Shown here piece by piece: positions 1 to 13,354 of a DNA stretch of 64,000 bases. The DNA is from Citrus sinensis. Its lineage: Eukaryota > Streptophyta > Magnoliopsida > Sapindales > Rutaceae. The translations under genes and the position numbers were made by a program. The notes under the pieces were generated by a model. It was not told the origin of the DNA, made no database searches, and saw only the letters and a list, made by a program, of their open reading frames with translations. Each line of letters begins with the position of its first letter. Position 1 is the first letter of the stretch. The DNA is taken from positions 23,938,501 to 24,002,500 of the forward strand of contig NC_068561.1 of NCBI RefSeq assembly GCF_022201045.2. The letters run 5' to 3'.

Positions 1-3000
1 AATGTAAATTACAAATTATAATTTAATATTTCCAGAGAAAAGAAAAGAGTGTCAATAATGGAGCTCTAGCAATATCGAGAGTGGGGGCCTCCTGCTCTAT
101 CAGCAAATTAATGTGAAAAACATTTGCTTGCACAGAAGTAGAAGGGGGGACCATGCAATTTGCTAAAAGATAGTTCACATTCAATGGTGAAAACAATGTC
201 AATAAATTGCATTTGCTTTATCATCTTCTTTCCTCAGGACACCATATTTCTTGATAATAAAGGAGTCCGTAGTTCGTAAAACTGATGAGAGGTGGAGACT
301 TTGAGACTAGAGACTCTCTCTTCTGTGTTTTCAGTTTTGGGGTCCCATTCCCTTCAATAATTTGAACCTCATATCATGCATGCATGCAGTCAAAAATAAA
401 AATAAAAAATAAAAAATTCAAAGCAATGTATAGTATAATATTATTGGCAAAATTTGTCGAGTGACTTGTTTTTTGGACACGCAAGGCTCAAATTAAAATG
501 GAGAGGATCTTTTGTTTTTATGCCTGCCTTAATATACCAGCTGTGATGTACTTACTATATATGGGGGGGCGTCTCTATTCTGGTTTGATGGGTTCATATT
601 GAGAAATCATTTGCAGAAACTCACTATAGCTTGGGTGATGCTATGATGACAAAATTATTGGGGTAAAACAGCCCCCCACCAAGAGAGGAATGTTAAACTT
701 TGAAGTCAAGGAATTAGTCGATGCAGTAAATTTTAGTTATATGCCAAGACATGATTGGATTGCGTCATATATGAGCCATGAAGAGAATAAGGAAATCAAA
801 GCAAATATTCAAATTTATTTTCTAATTTATATGTGATCCTATCTTTATTTATATTAAAGTTCAATATCATGAAAAGATCAAGAGTCCAAATTAAAACAAA
901 AAAAAAAAAAAAAAAACTTATAAATGTATGCTTGAAGTCGTATAGAAGAAGACATCCACTTACACGACAAATATATTGATATTCACAGTAAGAATAACCT
1001 TATCATCACTTTAATTCAAAAGACTTAAAAAAAAATAAAAGTTGAAAAATACCTCAAGGGGTGTAGAGAGAAGAACAATATAATGTGTGCTGTTGTTGGT
1101 AGCTTGATAGAGTGGGCTTCAGGCCTAGTGGTGGGCAGTAGCAGCCACGCAGCGCATGGAGCGACGCACACTCCGACCAAACACGAACAAACCTCCCCCT
1201 ACTTTCCCACAGATCCGAGAAACGCGTTGATTAGTCGTGTGTTGTGTCCCTAAAACATCATCTTTCCACCCTCACACGCCCACCATAGCGCGTGCACCCA
1301 CTCTCTTAGAGCCGCTAAAAATGGGAAATAAAATTTTTTGGAATGATGCTGCCTAATTTTAATAGCGCTTTGTCAGATCTCTCTCTCTCTCTCTTTCTTT
1401 TTAACCATGGCTGCTCTGCCTCTGCTGCTCTAAAGCGAAAAAAAGCCTAGGATCCTAGGGCAACCAAAATTTTGCCTAATCATTATAGGGTTGCTATTGA
1501 GAAACTCACCGTTAGTAGCATAGCAAATCAAATTACTTGATTTGGGCTTCTCAAAAAAAAAAAAAAATTACTGGATTTGGGAGATTGGCATCTTTCTATT
1601 TTAAAAAAAAAAAGATTAGCCCACATGGCCGCATGTACATGCATTGCTAGCTAGCTATTCTGCTTCCCGCTTCTGTTGATGGGGAAATTAAATAGTGTCA
1701 AGTCATTTCCACCCCCACAATTTTCTGACTCATTCGGCCCCCACAGACAGAAACGAACACGGACAATCAATCACCCTCCATTTCCCTCTCCTCTTTCTTT
1801 CTCCACTCTCTCTGCTGCTCTTCTGCTTTCTCTGCCAAAATTCAGTGGCTCTTCTCTTCTCCTCTCTATCACAGACAAAAGTTTTTCTTTTTTTCTTTTT
1901 TCTTTTCAATTGTAAAGGAAAGACAAAAATTATTAAAAGTAAGGAAACCCCATATACTCCACTCTCATTCAATGCCAGCCAATAGTGCCAAAATCTGTTT
2001 TACTCCAATGTGACTCATATTTCCTCACCATGGTAAAAATGGCAACAGTCCACAGTACACCATGCAACACCATTAATGCTGACCATGTCTAGGAGCACTT
2101 GCTTGCTCCAAACTAAGCTAGCAAGGTTATCAAAAATATATGTTGGTCATTTCATGCGTGCTTATCTTATTCTTAGTGAGATAACTTCTAATTGTTCAAA
2201 GATCTTTGGGATCTCTCATCTTAACAATATTGTTAGGTTTGTCCATTTAGCGAATGATGTAGTTTAATTATGTCTTGACCGAGTTAGAATACTTGATAGG
2301 ACATCCCTAGTTAACATTTTGCAATTTATCCAAACTTAATTTATAGATAATTATGAACTTCGTTTAAAATTAAAGATTTCGTTAAAGTTTCTCAATGTGT
2401 AAAATTTATACTGTCCAGCCATCCAACAGGTGCATTATGTCACAGAGCTAATTTAGCTAAGCAAAAGGGCATAAGCATCACAGGATTTAGGGGTGTATTA
2501 GAATCTAACATTCTGGAAGTCCTTTCTATAGCTTTGGATCTGTGATATTACTCAATAAGCAAGAGATTCTAGATGAACCAATACCTACAAATGATATATA
2601 AACGTCATATGAATTTTCTTTTCAACAAAGATGGGGCCAAAAGTTTAGTTCATAAGCAGTAACTTAACAATAAATCCAATATAAATGATCCCAATTTCAA
2701 TTCATGGGACATTTCAATTAAGTTCCCAGGGTGAGAAGCTTAAAATTTTCACCTACTATTGGGCATTTGAATTAAGTTCGCGAGGACAAGATCTTAAATA
2801 ATTGATGCACTTTCGATGATTTTTTTCATCAAGTAGGGACAACAGCCCTCACTTGCCCAAATGTTAGCTCCATCCTTGATTTTCAGCCACTTCTTCAAAT
2901 TGCATTTTCAAAACGAGAAAAATGACTAAAACACAAGACTATAAATAGCATCCTTTGTCACGCTCTTCATCGAAAAATCTCAAAAAAATTTTCTTAAGTC

Positions 3001-3800
3001 CTTTAAAATTGACTCTCACTCAATTGCCGCTCGACCTTTACCTGAGTGACAAGCAGCAGCACTCATATGTGTAAGAGTTGCAATTCGAGTCCCCTTAAAA
3101 AAACTCAGATGACTCATGTGTCTTCATTTTTTTTTGTTTAATAAGGGCTCTGTAAAAAGAGCTAAATCGGAACAATACGGGGTTTAGCAACCCCAATCAT
3201 GTCCTGCAAAATAACTGAAACTCATGTGTCTTCATTAAAATAAAATTTGTGTGGAGATAAGCATCTCTAATATTGATTTATAAGTGTATCAAATATCTCT
3301 CTAATATTTGTGAAACTAGATGTATAAATTATGTTGTTATAAAATAATTATAATCAGATATCTCTCCAATTTTTGTGAGAGTAAATGTATAAGTTATGCT
3401 ATCAAAAAATAAGTTTTACTTGATTTCAATAAATATCTCAACTTAAATATCAATAGAGTTATAATTATACAATAAATATTCAATAGTAATAATAGTAATA
3501 ATAATAAAGACTCTCACTCAACTTATGATAAACCTTAAGATACGAGCCATAAACACTAGGGTCCCTCTATCTTACATGCACGTAAGACAGTGATTGCCTA
3601 AACATTATACTAAAATGAGAGATTGTTAACATTGTATAAAAATAACCATAATAACACCTTTGTCAAACGCGTGCATCTCACGCATCACATCTTGCGTTGA
3701 CTACCCACAACCCCTCATCCCATCTAAATGGCGTCGATGGGATCTCCCTTCTACCCCCTCTCGTAAAACTCTTCCATTCATAATTTCCCTTCATATATAG
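1..3800. other. Intergenic region upstream of AS1, no gene seen
   Basis: No convincing protein-coding gene was found on either strand. The stretch is AT-rich with homopolymer A runs (for example near 899-916 and 1553-1567). A pyrimidine-rich patch with CT repeats lies at about 1378-1395 and 1785-1900; it resembles a plant 5' leader and could be a non-coding first exon of AS1, since 5'-leader introns are known in plant MYB genes. That is a guess: no splice pair was established. Confidence 0.5.
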
Positions 3801-3837
3801 AAAGCTCACTCCTCTCTTTTGTTACCTTCTCTTATTC

Positions 3838-3943
3838 ATGCATCACACAAAAGCAACTTTCAGCAAAATCTTCATCTATCAGCAAATGGATGATCATTAG
3901 AGAGATATACCCTCATGAGCAAATCATAATGATGATCAAATGA
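3838..3943 (+). promoter_or_regulatory. Three upstream ORFs in the AS1 leader
   Basis: Three short reading frames precede the AS1 start. The first runs 3838-3900 (20 codons plus TAG). The second is 3915-3929 (ATG plus 3 codons plus TAA). The third is 3929-3943, starts with two ATGs and ends with a TGA overlapping the AS1 ATG at 3940 as ATGA. A TATA-like CATATATAG near 3792-3800 would place transcription start just ahead of the first one. If the leader is transcribed as drawn, a scanning ribosome meets four ATGs before the real start, which would usually lower translation. Confidence 0.5.
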
Positions 3944-5115
3944 AGGAGAGGCAACGTTGGCAACCAGAAGAAGACGCAATCTTGAAAGCATACGTGAAGC
4001 AATATGGCCCCAAAGAATGGAACCTCATCTCACAACGCATGGGCAAAACCCTCAACCGTGACCCCAAATCTTGCCTCGAGCGCTGGAAAAACTACCTCAA
4101 ACCGGGCATCAAAAAGGGTTCTTTATCCCCAGAGGAGCAATCTCTAGTCATTTCGTTGCAGGCCAAATACGGCAACAAGTGGAAGAAGATCGCGAGTGAA
4201 GTCCCCGGGAGAACGGCCAAGAGATTGGGAAAGTGGTGGGAGGTTTTTAAGGAGAAGCAGTTGAAGCAGCTGCACAAGGAGAAGCAGAGAAGGGAATATT
4301 CCGATCAGCAGCAGGAGGGGAATGTTCCGGTAGTGGGTTTGGGTTCTGGTTCTTGTTCTTCGCCTGAGAAAGTCGCTCAGGGGAGATATGATCATATCTT
4401 AGAGACTTTTGCTGAGAAGTACGTGCAGCCTAAGCTTTTCGCGATGCAAGCATTGAACTTGAATTTGAACCCGGTCCCTGCCAATGCTATTATGCCTAAT
4501 CTACCACTTGGCGGTGCTGATCCTGAACCGGTTCTTTCACTTGGGTCCGGTCCTACGTGGATGAATAATCATAATCATAATCATCATACCAGTGGTTCAT
4601 CTTTGACGTCTTCAACTTCATCTACTACTACAGCTTCTCCTAGTGTGAGTCTGTCGCTTTCTCCATCTGAACCGGGGATTGAACTGGGGGATATGAACCC
4701 TGTGGCCCGGTTCATGCCGGGTCCGCAAGTGGGTACTTTGGTACAGTACTGTAAGGAGCTTGAAGAGGGGAGGCAAAGCTGGGTGCAGCATAAAAAGGAG
4801 GCAACTTGGAGGCTGAGCAGGCTGGAGCAGCAGTTGGAGTCCGAGAAAGCAAGAAAGAGGAGGGAAAAGATGGATGAAACTGAAACAAAGATAAGGGCTT
4901 TGAGAGAAGAGGAATTGTCTCATCTTGGGAGAATTGAGAGTGAGTATAAAGAGCAGCTGAGTGCTTTGCAGAGAGATGCTGAGAGTAAAGAAGCTAAGTT
5001 AATGGAAGCATGGTGTAGCAGGCATGTTAAACTGCTTAAGCTTGTTGAGCAAATTGGAGTTCATCAAAGCAGCACTTCTCATGGATTCTGTGTCGTCCCA
5101 AAGGATATGCACTAA
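3940..5115 (+). CDS. AS1: ASYMMETRIC LEAVES1 / PHANTASTICA-type MYB transcription factor
   Basis: A single uninterrupted exon encodes 391 aa. Two MYB repeats occupy about residues 1-53 and 54-105; the first opens with RQRWQPEEDAIL and the second carries SLSPEEQSLVISLQ and GNKWKKIASEVPGRTAKRLGKWW, the distinctive AS1/PHAN/ROUGH SHEATH2 version. A low-complexity His/Asn- and Ser/Thr-rich linker at about 207-245 is followed by a long charged coiled coil (about 265-375), the part known to bind AS2. In Arabidopsis the AS1-AS2 complex acts in the nucleus to repress class-I KNOX genes such as BP and KNAT2 and to set leaf adaxial identity. The length is slightly above the 357-367 aa of known members because of the linker. 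An intronless coding region is normal for this family. No defects are seen. Three upstream ORFs may limit its translation. Confidence 0.96.
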   Translation: MKERQRWQPEEDAILKAYVKQYGPKEWNLISQRMGKTLNRDPKSCLERWKNYLKPGIKKGSLSPEEQSLVISLQAKYGNKWKKIASEVPGRTAKRLGKWWEVFKEKQLKQLHKEKQRREYSDQQQEGNVPVVGLGSGSCSSPEKVAQGRYDHILETFAEKYVQPKLFAMQALNLNLNPVPANAIMPNLPLGGADPEPVLSLGSGPTWMNNHNHNHHTSGSSLTSSTSSTTTASPSVSLSLSPSEPGIELGDMNPVARFMPGPQVGTLVQYCKELEEGRQSWVQHKKEATWRLSRLEQQLESEKARKRREKMDETETKIRALREEELSHLGRIESEYKEQLSALQRDAESKEAKLMEAWCSRHVKLLKLVEQIGVHQSSTSHGFCVVPKDMH

Positions 5116-7764
5116 CCGGCCATAGCTAATTAAGGCCTGCATTTGGATTTTGCGACCGTTTTTGATAAGGCATAATGTGATAGATAAGACTTTGATTCCT
5201 TGAACCCATGTAGCTATTGTGTTGTTTTTTTTTTTTTCTTATATATATCCTTAAGAACTTCGATCAATAACGTTGGTAAATTAAACTGTTCGATATTTTC
5301 TGGTTGAATAATTAATCATAGAATTTTTCATCTTTATTCAAGAAGCTAACTATGTGTAAACTCTTGTGGATGTAGTTTTCATTCTTTTTCTACATCATAA
5401 AATACATCAAACCATTTGATTTAGGCATTTGCCAACCGGCTAATTGTAATATGAATAGTTTGCAACATAATTTTGACATCATTGGTGTCACTAAGTTAAT
5501 GAGCGGCCTGTTTGTTCCTGTCAAAAACCAAAGAAACGAAGCAAAGTGAGGAAGATGAGGGGAAAAGGCGTACGCGCATAATGAATGAAACTGAAAAGAG
5601 GAGGGGAGCTGGCGCTGGTGGGTTCTGTCGTGTAATGTCAAATCGTTTTTACATTTTTGTTAGCGGAATAAAAGGAGTTCACTTTTTCTTTTTGGAGGGG
5701 TAACAATACCAGTACAATACATATTCATATGTACATTAAATGTGCCTGTGTGTGGCAGTGGGTATGGGGCGCCCTGATTTCTTTGAATCATCAACAATGG
5801 TCACGCAGTAATCACATAAATAGAGAGAGTGGGAGCGCCCATATCAGATTTGAGGAGACACTGGACACTGGTGATGGCTGATGCTGTGCTGTATGTAAAA
5901 TTGTTGTAAATGCCACATCTTTTTGAAAACGACTCATCAGAGAGATGACTTTGGGATAGGCTTTAGTGCTACTACTGTTGGGGGGATGGACTGGCCTCAC
6001 TGCTCACCTGCTCAGACAGCCTCAGCACTCAGCTCAGCAGCTCGCCAGTTACCCGCTGCTTTAACAAACGTTAATTGCCCTGGCAACTCACAAACTCTTC
6101 TTTCTTTCTTAGTTTCTTTACCCTAATACGTTTTGTCGTTTCCCATTATCGCAGCAGCTGGCCTCTATAATTGGGGTAATAACAATGCAAGTCCTAAAGT
6201 GTTTGTATTTCCTCTACAGAGAGTTTGATTTATTCTTTTATGTCAAAATAGGTCCCTCATTTTGTAAATAGCCTTCATCGAGAAAATAAAAGTAAATTGC
6301 AGACCTACATAATAAATACAAAAAATAGTAGGGACTTTAAGTGCCATTCTTCTCTTTTTAGGGTGTTGCCCGTTGAAATTGAACCAAAATCTTAATTACT
6401 AATAATTTGGCTCTACATAAATAGTTTTGGTCCTGAGGGTGTAGATTCGAAAAAGCAAGTGATAGTTGTAGTTCCTCTATATTTAAAGGGTTGCCTCTGC
6501 AAATTTTGGTCACTTGCATTGCATATAGCTTCGTACAAGGGTGGCTCAAAATTTAATGCCTTGGCTTAGTCGGCTTACCCTGTCTACTCGTAGTGACAAA
6601 GATGCAAAACCTAATAAACTGTGGGAGCTCCAATCATGCTTACGGGCCACAACAACAACTCATCAGATTTGATATCATAAAACTGTGCATGTTTCGCCTG
6701 AGATCTTCTCTTGGATCGGCAATCACTTTTAATTTGTCCTCTCTGTTCAAATAGGAGGCAATGAATTAGGCAGTTAAGGGGGTGTTTGGCATGGATTGAT
6801 TCCCAAGCACCCTCATCCAAAATAATAGCAAGAATAATTCCAAGCAGACCATTTTATTATGTTCTAAAAAGAAGAATGACAACAAGTAGAAGGAGAATTC
6901 TTGATCATGTATGCTTTTGAATTTTGTTTTCGAAAAGAGGAAGAAAATATTTCTAAATCTTGTTTTCTTGGTATGGTATATACATGTTTATTCTTAGATT
7001 TGTATTAGAAAAAAAATTAACGTGGTTGGTCTGTTCCATTCCAGGAGAAGTAATTGATGATTAAGGAATTGATTTTCTGCATGACTACTTTGGGAGAGAT
7101 ATTTTCTTCTTTCTTAATTCAAATTCTGGCGTGCGATGGTTTTTACTTTTATTATCTTTTTTATAGGAGCGTGGTCAAAAGTCAAATTAATTTTTGTGCC
7201 TTTTATTTTTTATTTTTTTAGGATTTGAAGACAGAGAGTCAATAAAATAAAATAACTTTAAAATCATTTAGTTAAGTTTTTTTGGAGGCATGCATGAAAA
7301 AAAAACAAATTGCTTTTAAATACGCTAAACATAGGCAATCTAATTTCCCAAACAGAAAGGAAAAAAATCTATAAAAACAGTATCCAATGGAAATTGGCTC
7401 CTAAATTTATGACAACTTATTTTTTATTTCAATTTAACTCAAGAATTTTTTTTTTCCTACTAAGGAGCCTTTAAGTTACATTCAACTGTACTTACGCCAC
7501 ATGTAACATCAGTATCACTTTAGTAGAACCCGCATAATTTGTGTGCCGTAAGTTAACATTTGCCTTCTATTAAATCTAATGATCGTGGAACTAGTTTGTA
7601 ACTTTTAACATGGCCCATAAACGAACCAAAAAAATTTAAAAAAAAATTGCGAAAGCAAATTATATAAAAGCACTTCATGATCTTCAGTCAATTAACCTCT
7701 TGTATAACTAGCTAGCCTTTTTGGAACTCTCTCAGCCTCTTCTTACTTTTACAGAAACCTCATA
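5116..7764. other. Intergenic region between AS1 and the RAV gene
   Basis: The first 150-250 bases probably form the AS1 3' untranslated region; a T-rich stretch lies at 5224-5240. The remainder is AT-rich with scattered short open frames that look random. No gene, RNA gene or clear repeat was recognised. Confidence 0.5.
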
Positions 7765-8682
7765 TTATCTACAACACAAATTGTTTGGATCCTCTAAAAT
7801 ATTGACTCCAAACAATCTGACTACACCGATATTTGGAACTTGGCTCTGCATCTCTTCAAAGCCTGACCCATTTCCATTTTGTTGCAGCTTGCAATCAATG
7901 AACAACTTTGAATTAGACCCAACATTAGATCTCCAAAAGCTCACCGTATCTCCAGCTTTCACGCCTTTCTCCTTAACAAATCTGCTCCACCCCTTTGTCA
8001 ACACATAACTCTGGCTGCTACTCCAATAACAGTACCTCAACCTCCAAACTTTCTGAGTACTATCCTCAAAATTCAGCAACAACCCCTTGGAAGCAATTTC
8101 TGAGCTTAATGCAAAGTGCTTCTCAGCTTGTTGCTTTGGTATCACCATTCTGTTTAACTTCCCCACATCACTTGGTGTAAGCACTTTCTCAAAAAGGAAT
8201 TCAACAGGTGTTTCCTGAAAACAATTTGACCCAAACAGGTCACTAAAACCTGAGCTATTATTATAACAACTAATGCCGACACATGCATAATTTTGTTTGC
8301 TTTGCTCAAGCTCATGCTTATAAGTATGCTTCCTTAGCATATCAACAATCTCAGCCTTAGAATGTGAGCTCAAGAAAATCTTCTCCATGTAATCGTCTTC
8401 GTCATCAGTCTCCAATGAAGTTCTGAAATTTGTGATTGCATTTTGGCCCCGGAACCTCAGTGCTGCAGTGTCATAGACCCTAGCAGCTTCCTCTTCTTCA
8501 ATGAATGTACCAAGCCACACACGTTGATGCTTCTCATATATTTGTGCACCCCATCTGCCATTAGGCTGTGGAACCACCCCCTTATACTTTGAAGAAGGTA
8601 ACTTTTTTGACTCGGCATCGATGCCATTTTCACTGAGATTATGATCATGATCAAGATCAACTGAACTTGAATTGCTTGCCAT
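7765..8682 (-). CDS. RAV-family AP2/ERF-B3 transcription factor
   Basis: A single exon encodes 305 aa with an AP2/ERF domain followed by a B3 domain, the arrangement that defines plant RAV proteins. The AP2 domain spans about residues 32-88 ([20 protein letters not shown], then WLGTF and [14 protein letters not shown]). B3 spans about 162-268 ([20 protein letters not shown], then [20 protein letters not shown]). Near the C terminus RLFGV at 289-293 matches the R/KLFGV repression motif known from RAV repressors, so it is probably a nuclear repressor. Its small size and short N terminus resemble the At1g50680/At1g51120 subgroup more than TEM1/RAV1, but this needs a tree. Minus-strand TATATAT at 8748-8754 lies 66 bases upstream of the ATG and is a good TATA box. 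The gene is intronless, as is usual for RAVs. Confidence 0.93.
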   Translation of the reverse strand: MASNSSSVDLDHDHNLSENGIDAESKKLPSSKYKGVVPQPNGRWGAQIYEKHQRVWLGTFIEEEEAARVYDTAALRFRGQNAITNFRTSLETDDEDDYMEKIFLSSHSKAEIVDMLRKHTYKHELEQSKQNYACVGISCYNNSSGFSDLFGSNCFQETPVEFLFEKVLTPSDVGKLNRMVIPKQQAEKHFALSSEIASKGLLLNFEDSTQKVWRLRYCYWSSSQSYVLTKGWSRFVKEKGVKAGDTVSFWRSNVGSNSKLFIDCKLQQNGNGSGFEEMQSQVPNIGVVRLFGVNILEDPNNLCCR

Positions 8683-8747
8683 TCAAAGAGATAGATATAG
8701 CTTAGCTTACGAGTTCATGTTACGATGAAGTGAATTTATGATTCATC

Positions 8748-8754
8748 ATATATA
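8748..8754 (-). promoter_or_regulatory. TATA box of the RAV gene
   Basis: TATATAT on the minus strand lies 66 bases upstream of the RAV ATG, predicting a short leader of about 35-40 bases. Confidence 0.5.
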
Positions 8755-11700
8755 GAGTGAAACCATAATTTGAGGGGACCCAATTGAGCCAATTGATGGG
8801 AAGTCACATGAGTGCAAACAGCGATTGTTCTGAATGTTCATCCCCCCATGAAAGTTAAGCTAGCTGCTGGACATATATGATTTTGATCCTCTGGCCATAG
8901 GCCCTTTTAATTTCTTTTCCATGCTGGTGTCATCTCTAACTTTATTCAATCTTATCTACTACTACATTTAAATTATTTTTAATAAATTAAAGTGTCTGTT
9001 TCATCAATATGATATACATGCTTTGCTGTTATAAAATGATGAGTGGGTGAGAATGGGAAGGCGTGATTGGTTGAATTTTCCAAGAAAATTTAATAGTGAC
9101 ATGCACATATATTATTTTTCTGTGCGCCGACAAAAGGGTGATTGAGTTGTCTTATTATCTAGGTTCAGTTTCGATCTTCAAATTTGGTTTTGAAAGATAA
9201 AATCACTATTACATAATCCAAGCCCCAAGGGCACATTTTGTTATGTCTGTTCATGCACTTGGGGAGTAAATAAAAACATAATAAACGTTGTGATTCCACT
9301 TCTCTAGGCAGTAACATATGCATATCCGATCAAATATCGCAACTGGTTAGTAGCCAAAAGAATAGTTATAGCAAAAGGCTTGTCGCAGTGGTCTTCATTT
9401 GTATGCCCGCTTTGTGTTTGCTGTGCTCGGGAATTTTTTTGGTTTAGTTTACTTTTCGTGTGTGCCCCATCGAATCTAATGGTTGTTAGCCAGTAATTAT
9501 ATTGGATATGATATGATCCCTTTTGGGCCAACCTTGAAGATCGCACAACCTGAAGACGAAGAGGGGTGAAAATAACTTTGGAGAAAAATTTAAAATACAC
9601 GTACAATTTAAGAATATCAGATGATAATGGCAAATGGGTTGGTGCTGGATGAAACATTTATGTTGCAGAAATGACTGCTTTCTCACAGACACCTGGCTTC
9701 GCATATAATGGCGGCTGAAGCATATGCCTATCAAACAAGCCCAATGGAACCACATGGCAAGGCCATTATACATGGTCCTGCCATCATCATCAACGCTTGG
9801 ACCAGGCCTCGAAAGGCTATCCATTTTGCATTTGCAAGGGTCATTTCGTGATGGGCTGAAAATCCCAAAATCATCGTCGGGTTCTGTGAGGTTTCATGGG
9901 TAAGGGCTCCTGATATACAGATTTTGAGACACGTGTGTGATTGTGTTTCTTCCATAAGAAAATGAAACCTTAATCAAATCATAGATACATCTTATGGTAC
10001 AGTTAGTAACTTAATTATTAGATGATGAATTTTATCATTTTTAAAATTATTTAACTACTATTCAATGAATAAATGTTATATCAGTTGAGACTCGAATTAA
10101 AACTTAAATGTTGAAATACTTTAACATTGCTCAAAACATCGATATCAGCATATTAGAAGAAACATCATACTTTCTTTCCGGTGAATTTATATATGTAAAA
10201 TGATTAACAGAATATCTTGGTGATTACATTTTAGGTGTTTCCATATGGAGGACAATGTAATTAACAATGAAGTAAGAATGCATATAACACAACGAAACAA
10301 AAACAACTAAGACTTGCTAGTAAAGCTTCGTGCGCTTGGCTTTTCTATTTGACCTTGTTATTATTTGTCTTCATTTTCCTTCCCAAGATTAATTTCAAAA
10401 TCTGATAACTTTCGTTGACAAAATCTTTAACAGTTGTCATCAACAATTCATAAAACAATTTAATTACGTGATTTGTAGTTGATTCCACTTAATTAAGCTA
10501 CCGAGTTTAATAGTTCATCCAGATGCTCAGTATGTTACTAATTGAGAATTTTTATAACGTGATTAAATAAAAACAAACCCTTATCTTAATTTAATTTAAT
10601 TAGTTGAGATTTGTAGAATCCAAAATGAAACCAATTACGCAACATTATTCGTTGAACCGTACAATTTAGGAACTTCCGGACAATTAACACATACGTAATC
10701 TTTGAATAAACCAAGACAAAGATACGATTATTGATTTTAAATTCTTGAAAATTGAACAAAATTTTTATTAATTTATTGTATAAAAAAAATGAAGTAATGA
10801 AGCATGGAATCGACAAAAGAAAGAGGCTAATGTAAAAAATTAACAAAAAATCAGAGTTGTCTTCGATGTAAACGGCAGAGGCCATGTCTCTCACGAGATC
10901 ATCACGTGCCGACCAGTCTTCTTTGTACCTTGCAGCTTTGTAATTTTATAATACGTGCAAAGTACGTAATAGATTAGACAGCAGAGCAATTAGGTTAAGA
11001 GACAGGGACATGCACGGCCCATTGTGTTTGGTAATGGACTCATTTTTGTTTTAATTTTAAGTCTCATTGTCTCCTAATTTAAATAATTCTTTTTCCTGTC
11101 TCATTTTTTTTCGATAAATTGTTGTCACTTATATTTTCATTTTGATAAATGGTTCATGGAGCAGTGACACTGCATAAAATGTCCAATTTTTTTTATTTTT
11201 TTTTGGGTTAAGAAAATAATAATAAGACAAGTCTAGATGGGTCAAGGCCAAGCAAATGCTCCACTTAGCTAAAAAGGCGCATATAGGAAATCAGAAAAGC
11301 ATTTATATTATGAATAGATGAAATCAATTTAGCTCAACTGATGGTCAACTGCTTTAATTTAAACCCAAGAGTTGACTGAATATATATTGCTGTCAAGGAA
11401 GTGAATTAAGATTCATAATTAATTGAAGAATGGACAAGACCAGGTGCAAGCCCCAGAGAGGTTTACGACGGGATTAGTGGGGTGCGGGTGAAGCACAAGA
11501 CAAAACATGTGGGATTATGTGGTGTTTTAACCCTAGTTAGCTCATTAATCAACTCATATTTTGTTGGGCTTATAGGCGCCACTCAGATTCTCTGCCAATT
11601 TCTCTGAGCTTTCATTTTCGTCCATACAAAATTAATGTATTAAAATAAAATATTGTCTCCCTTTTGTGTTTCCGAGGATATATCTGCCCCTTAATATTTA

Positions 11701-12060
11701 ATTAATTAATCTATCATTAAAAGTCCATCATTAGCTGTATATTTAGCTTATCAAGCGTGGACTGATCATTGATTTTATTATCCATTTGAAAGTGCATGTA
11801 AAGGAAGCTACCATTAATGTCCCATCAAATTGGAAGAGGTTCATATACTTGAATCCTACTGGCCACTGATCCACCCTAATTACATAATTGCGCGACATGA
11901 ATACATGAAATTGAAGAAAATTTAAACATAATTAGATCTTCCCTTATGATTGAGAAACGAGGGATTAGTCATTTTAGAAGCTCAATCTCTACTTTTATAG
12001 CCAGTTAACTTGAGAGTCAGAGTTTATTTTGTAGATATAATTATTTAATTAGCTAAAAAG
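8755..12060. other. Gene-free AT-rich region
   Basis: Beyond the presumed RAV promoter I found no gene. Open frames around 9304-9955 and 10586-10894 on the minus strand show no family motif or codon pattern that would support them. Confidence 0.45.
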
Positions 12061-12079
12061 AAAAAAAAAACAACAACAT

Positions 12080-12795
12080 TCTTGGACTGATAGATTGGAT
12101 TTGATCGGTGAAAATCCGATCCGTGAATTGGTAGATTGGATTCGAGTGAAAATTTGATAATCTGCAATCGATGGATTGGATATGGATCTACTCCTGTAAA
12201 TCCGTAAAAATCTGCGAATCTGTAAAAAATAAAAGTATTTATTTAATTAAAAAATAAAACTTGTAAATATGGCATTAATACTTACTAGTAAATAAATAAG
12301 TTAAAATATAGTTACATTAACACTATATTATATCTTATCCGATAATAATATAAAATTAAAAATATTTAAATAAATAAATATAGCTTTCTAAATAATTAAT
12401 TTTCATGTACTGATCTAAACGAATAAGATTTTTTTTTTTCGTTTTGGTGTGTTATGTTTTGAAACTTTAAATATATTTTTTAGTTTTATTTAAACAATTA
12501 ATTTATTTAAATCTTATTTAATTTTAAATTTAATCGGTAGTAAAATTATTTTTATATTAATTTTTTATTTAGTTGATTCGTAGATTAGACAGAATTAAAA
12601 AATTTCAATCTGCAAACCAATCCGCAAAATAGTAGATTAGGTCAAATCTGCATCCAATCCGCAAATGTATGGATTGAATTTCACCAATCCATGGATTGGT
12701 GAAATTCAAAATTTATAATCCGCAATATCGTGGATCAAATATAGATTGAAGTCCTATCTGTAAAATTCGATTCGCGAATACCCCTAGAAGCTTGC
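12080..12795. repeat. Probable non-autonomous DNA transposon remnant rich in GATTGGAT/AATCCG words
   Basis: The region is built from repeated GATTGGAT, AATCCG and GTGAAAATCCG words in both orientations and ends with TTCGCGAATACCCCTAG (about 12769-12786). That GC-containing end resembles the ends of plant hAT-type MITEs in my experience. A matching left end was not found, so the copy is probably truncated or rearranged. It contains the 36-bp perfect palindrome listed separately. Confidence 0.4.
12674..12709. repeat. 36-bp perfect palindrome
   Basis: The sequence is exactly self-complementary with no spacer, centred on CCATGG between 12691 and 12692; each arm reads TTGAATTTCACCAATCCA. It could extrude as a cruciform and lies inside the repeat remnant at 12080-12795. 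Confidence 0.9.
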
Positions 12796-13354
12796 ACAAT
12801 TTCAGAGACAACGACGACATATCAAGAGATGTGTTGTAGAAAGATACATGTTTTCTTTTAATTATTATGTGTCAAACAAATTATTCGAATTCTCTTCTAC
12901 CATAGAATACAATTTTACTGGACCACCAAGCAAAAGAGCGTTGGATTATTATTATTATTATTATTATAATAATGTTTAAATTCCCACAAACTTACACAGT
13001 AGTTGAGAAGAAAGATGGATGGTTGGTAAATAATAAATTGGCATCATGCGGGATGCAATATGCAATCAAACAAGACATGACAAGGAGACATCATATTAAA
13101 GCTTAATTTTTCAAGAACATGATAACATATAAATAGTCTTATGAAAAGATGGCAACAAAAAAGTATATGCATGCCCAAGCAAATATATAAGAAATTAATT
13201 TTAATTTTTTCGTCATTTGATGATCAATGGCCGACCAAATATCTTGGCTGGTGAAGCCCGCATTAATTTTTAGAAGATGATGAGGTCGCACAGTTCCTAA
13301 GGTGACAAATTAATTAAATTTTCTTTATGTGAACTTTGGACCACACTCTCTCAT

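Noticed and set aside
1676-1985. Overlapping open frames on both strands in a CT-rich stretch
   Set aside because: The composition is low-complexity pyrimidine; no family motif; more like a leader or repeat than a protein.
3060-3100. Possible tRNA-like TTCGAGTCC box
   Set aside because: No cloverleaf partner sequence or acceptor stem could be found around it.
9304-9955. Overlapping minus-strand frames of 74-117 aa
   Set aside because: Two frames overlap on the same strand, none has a recognisable motif, splice partner or conserved start.
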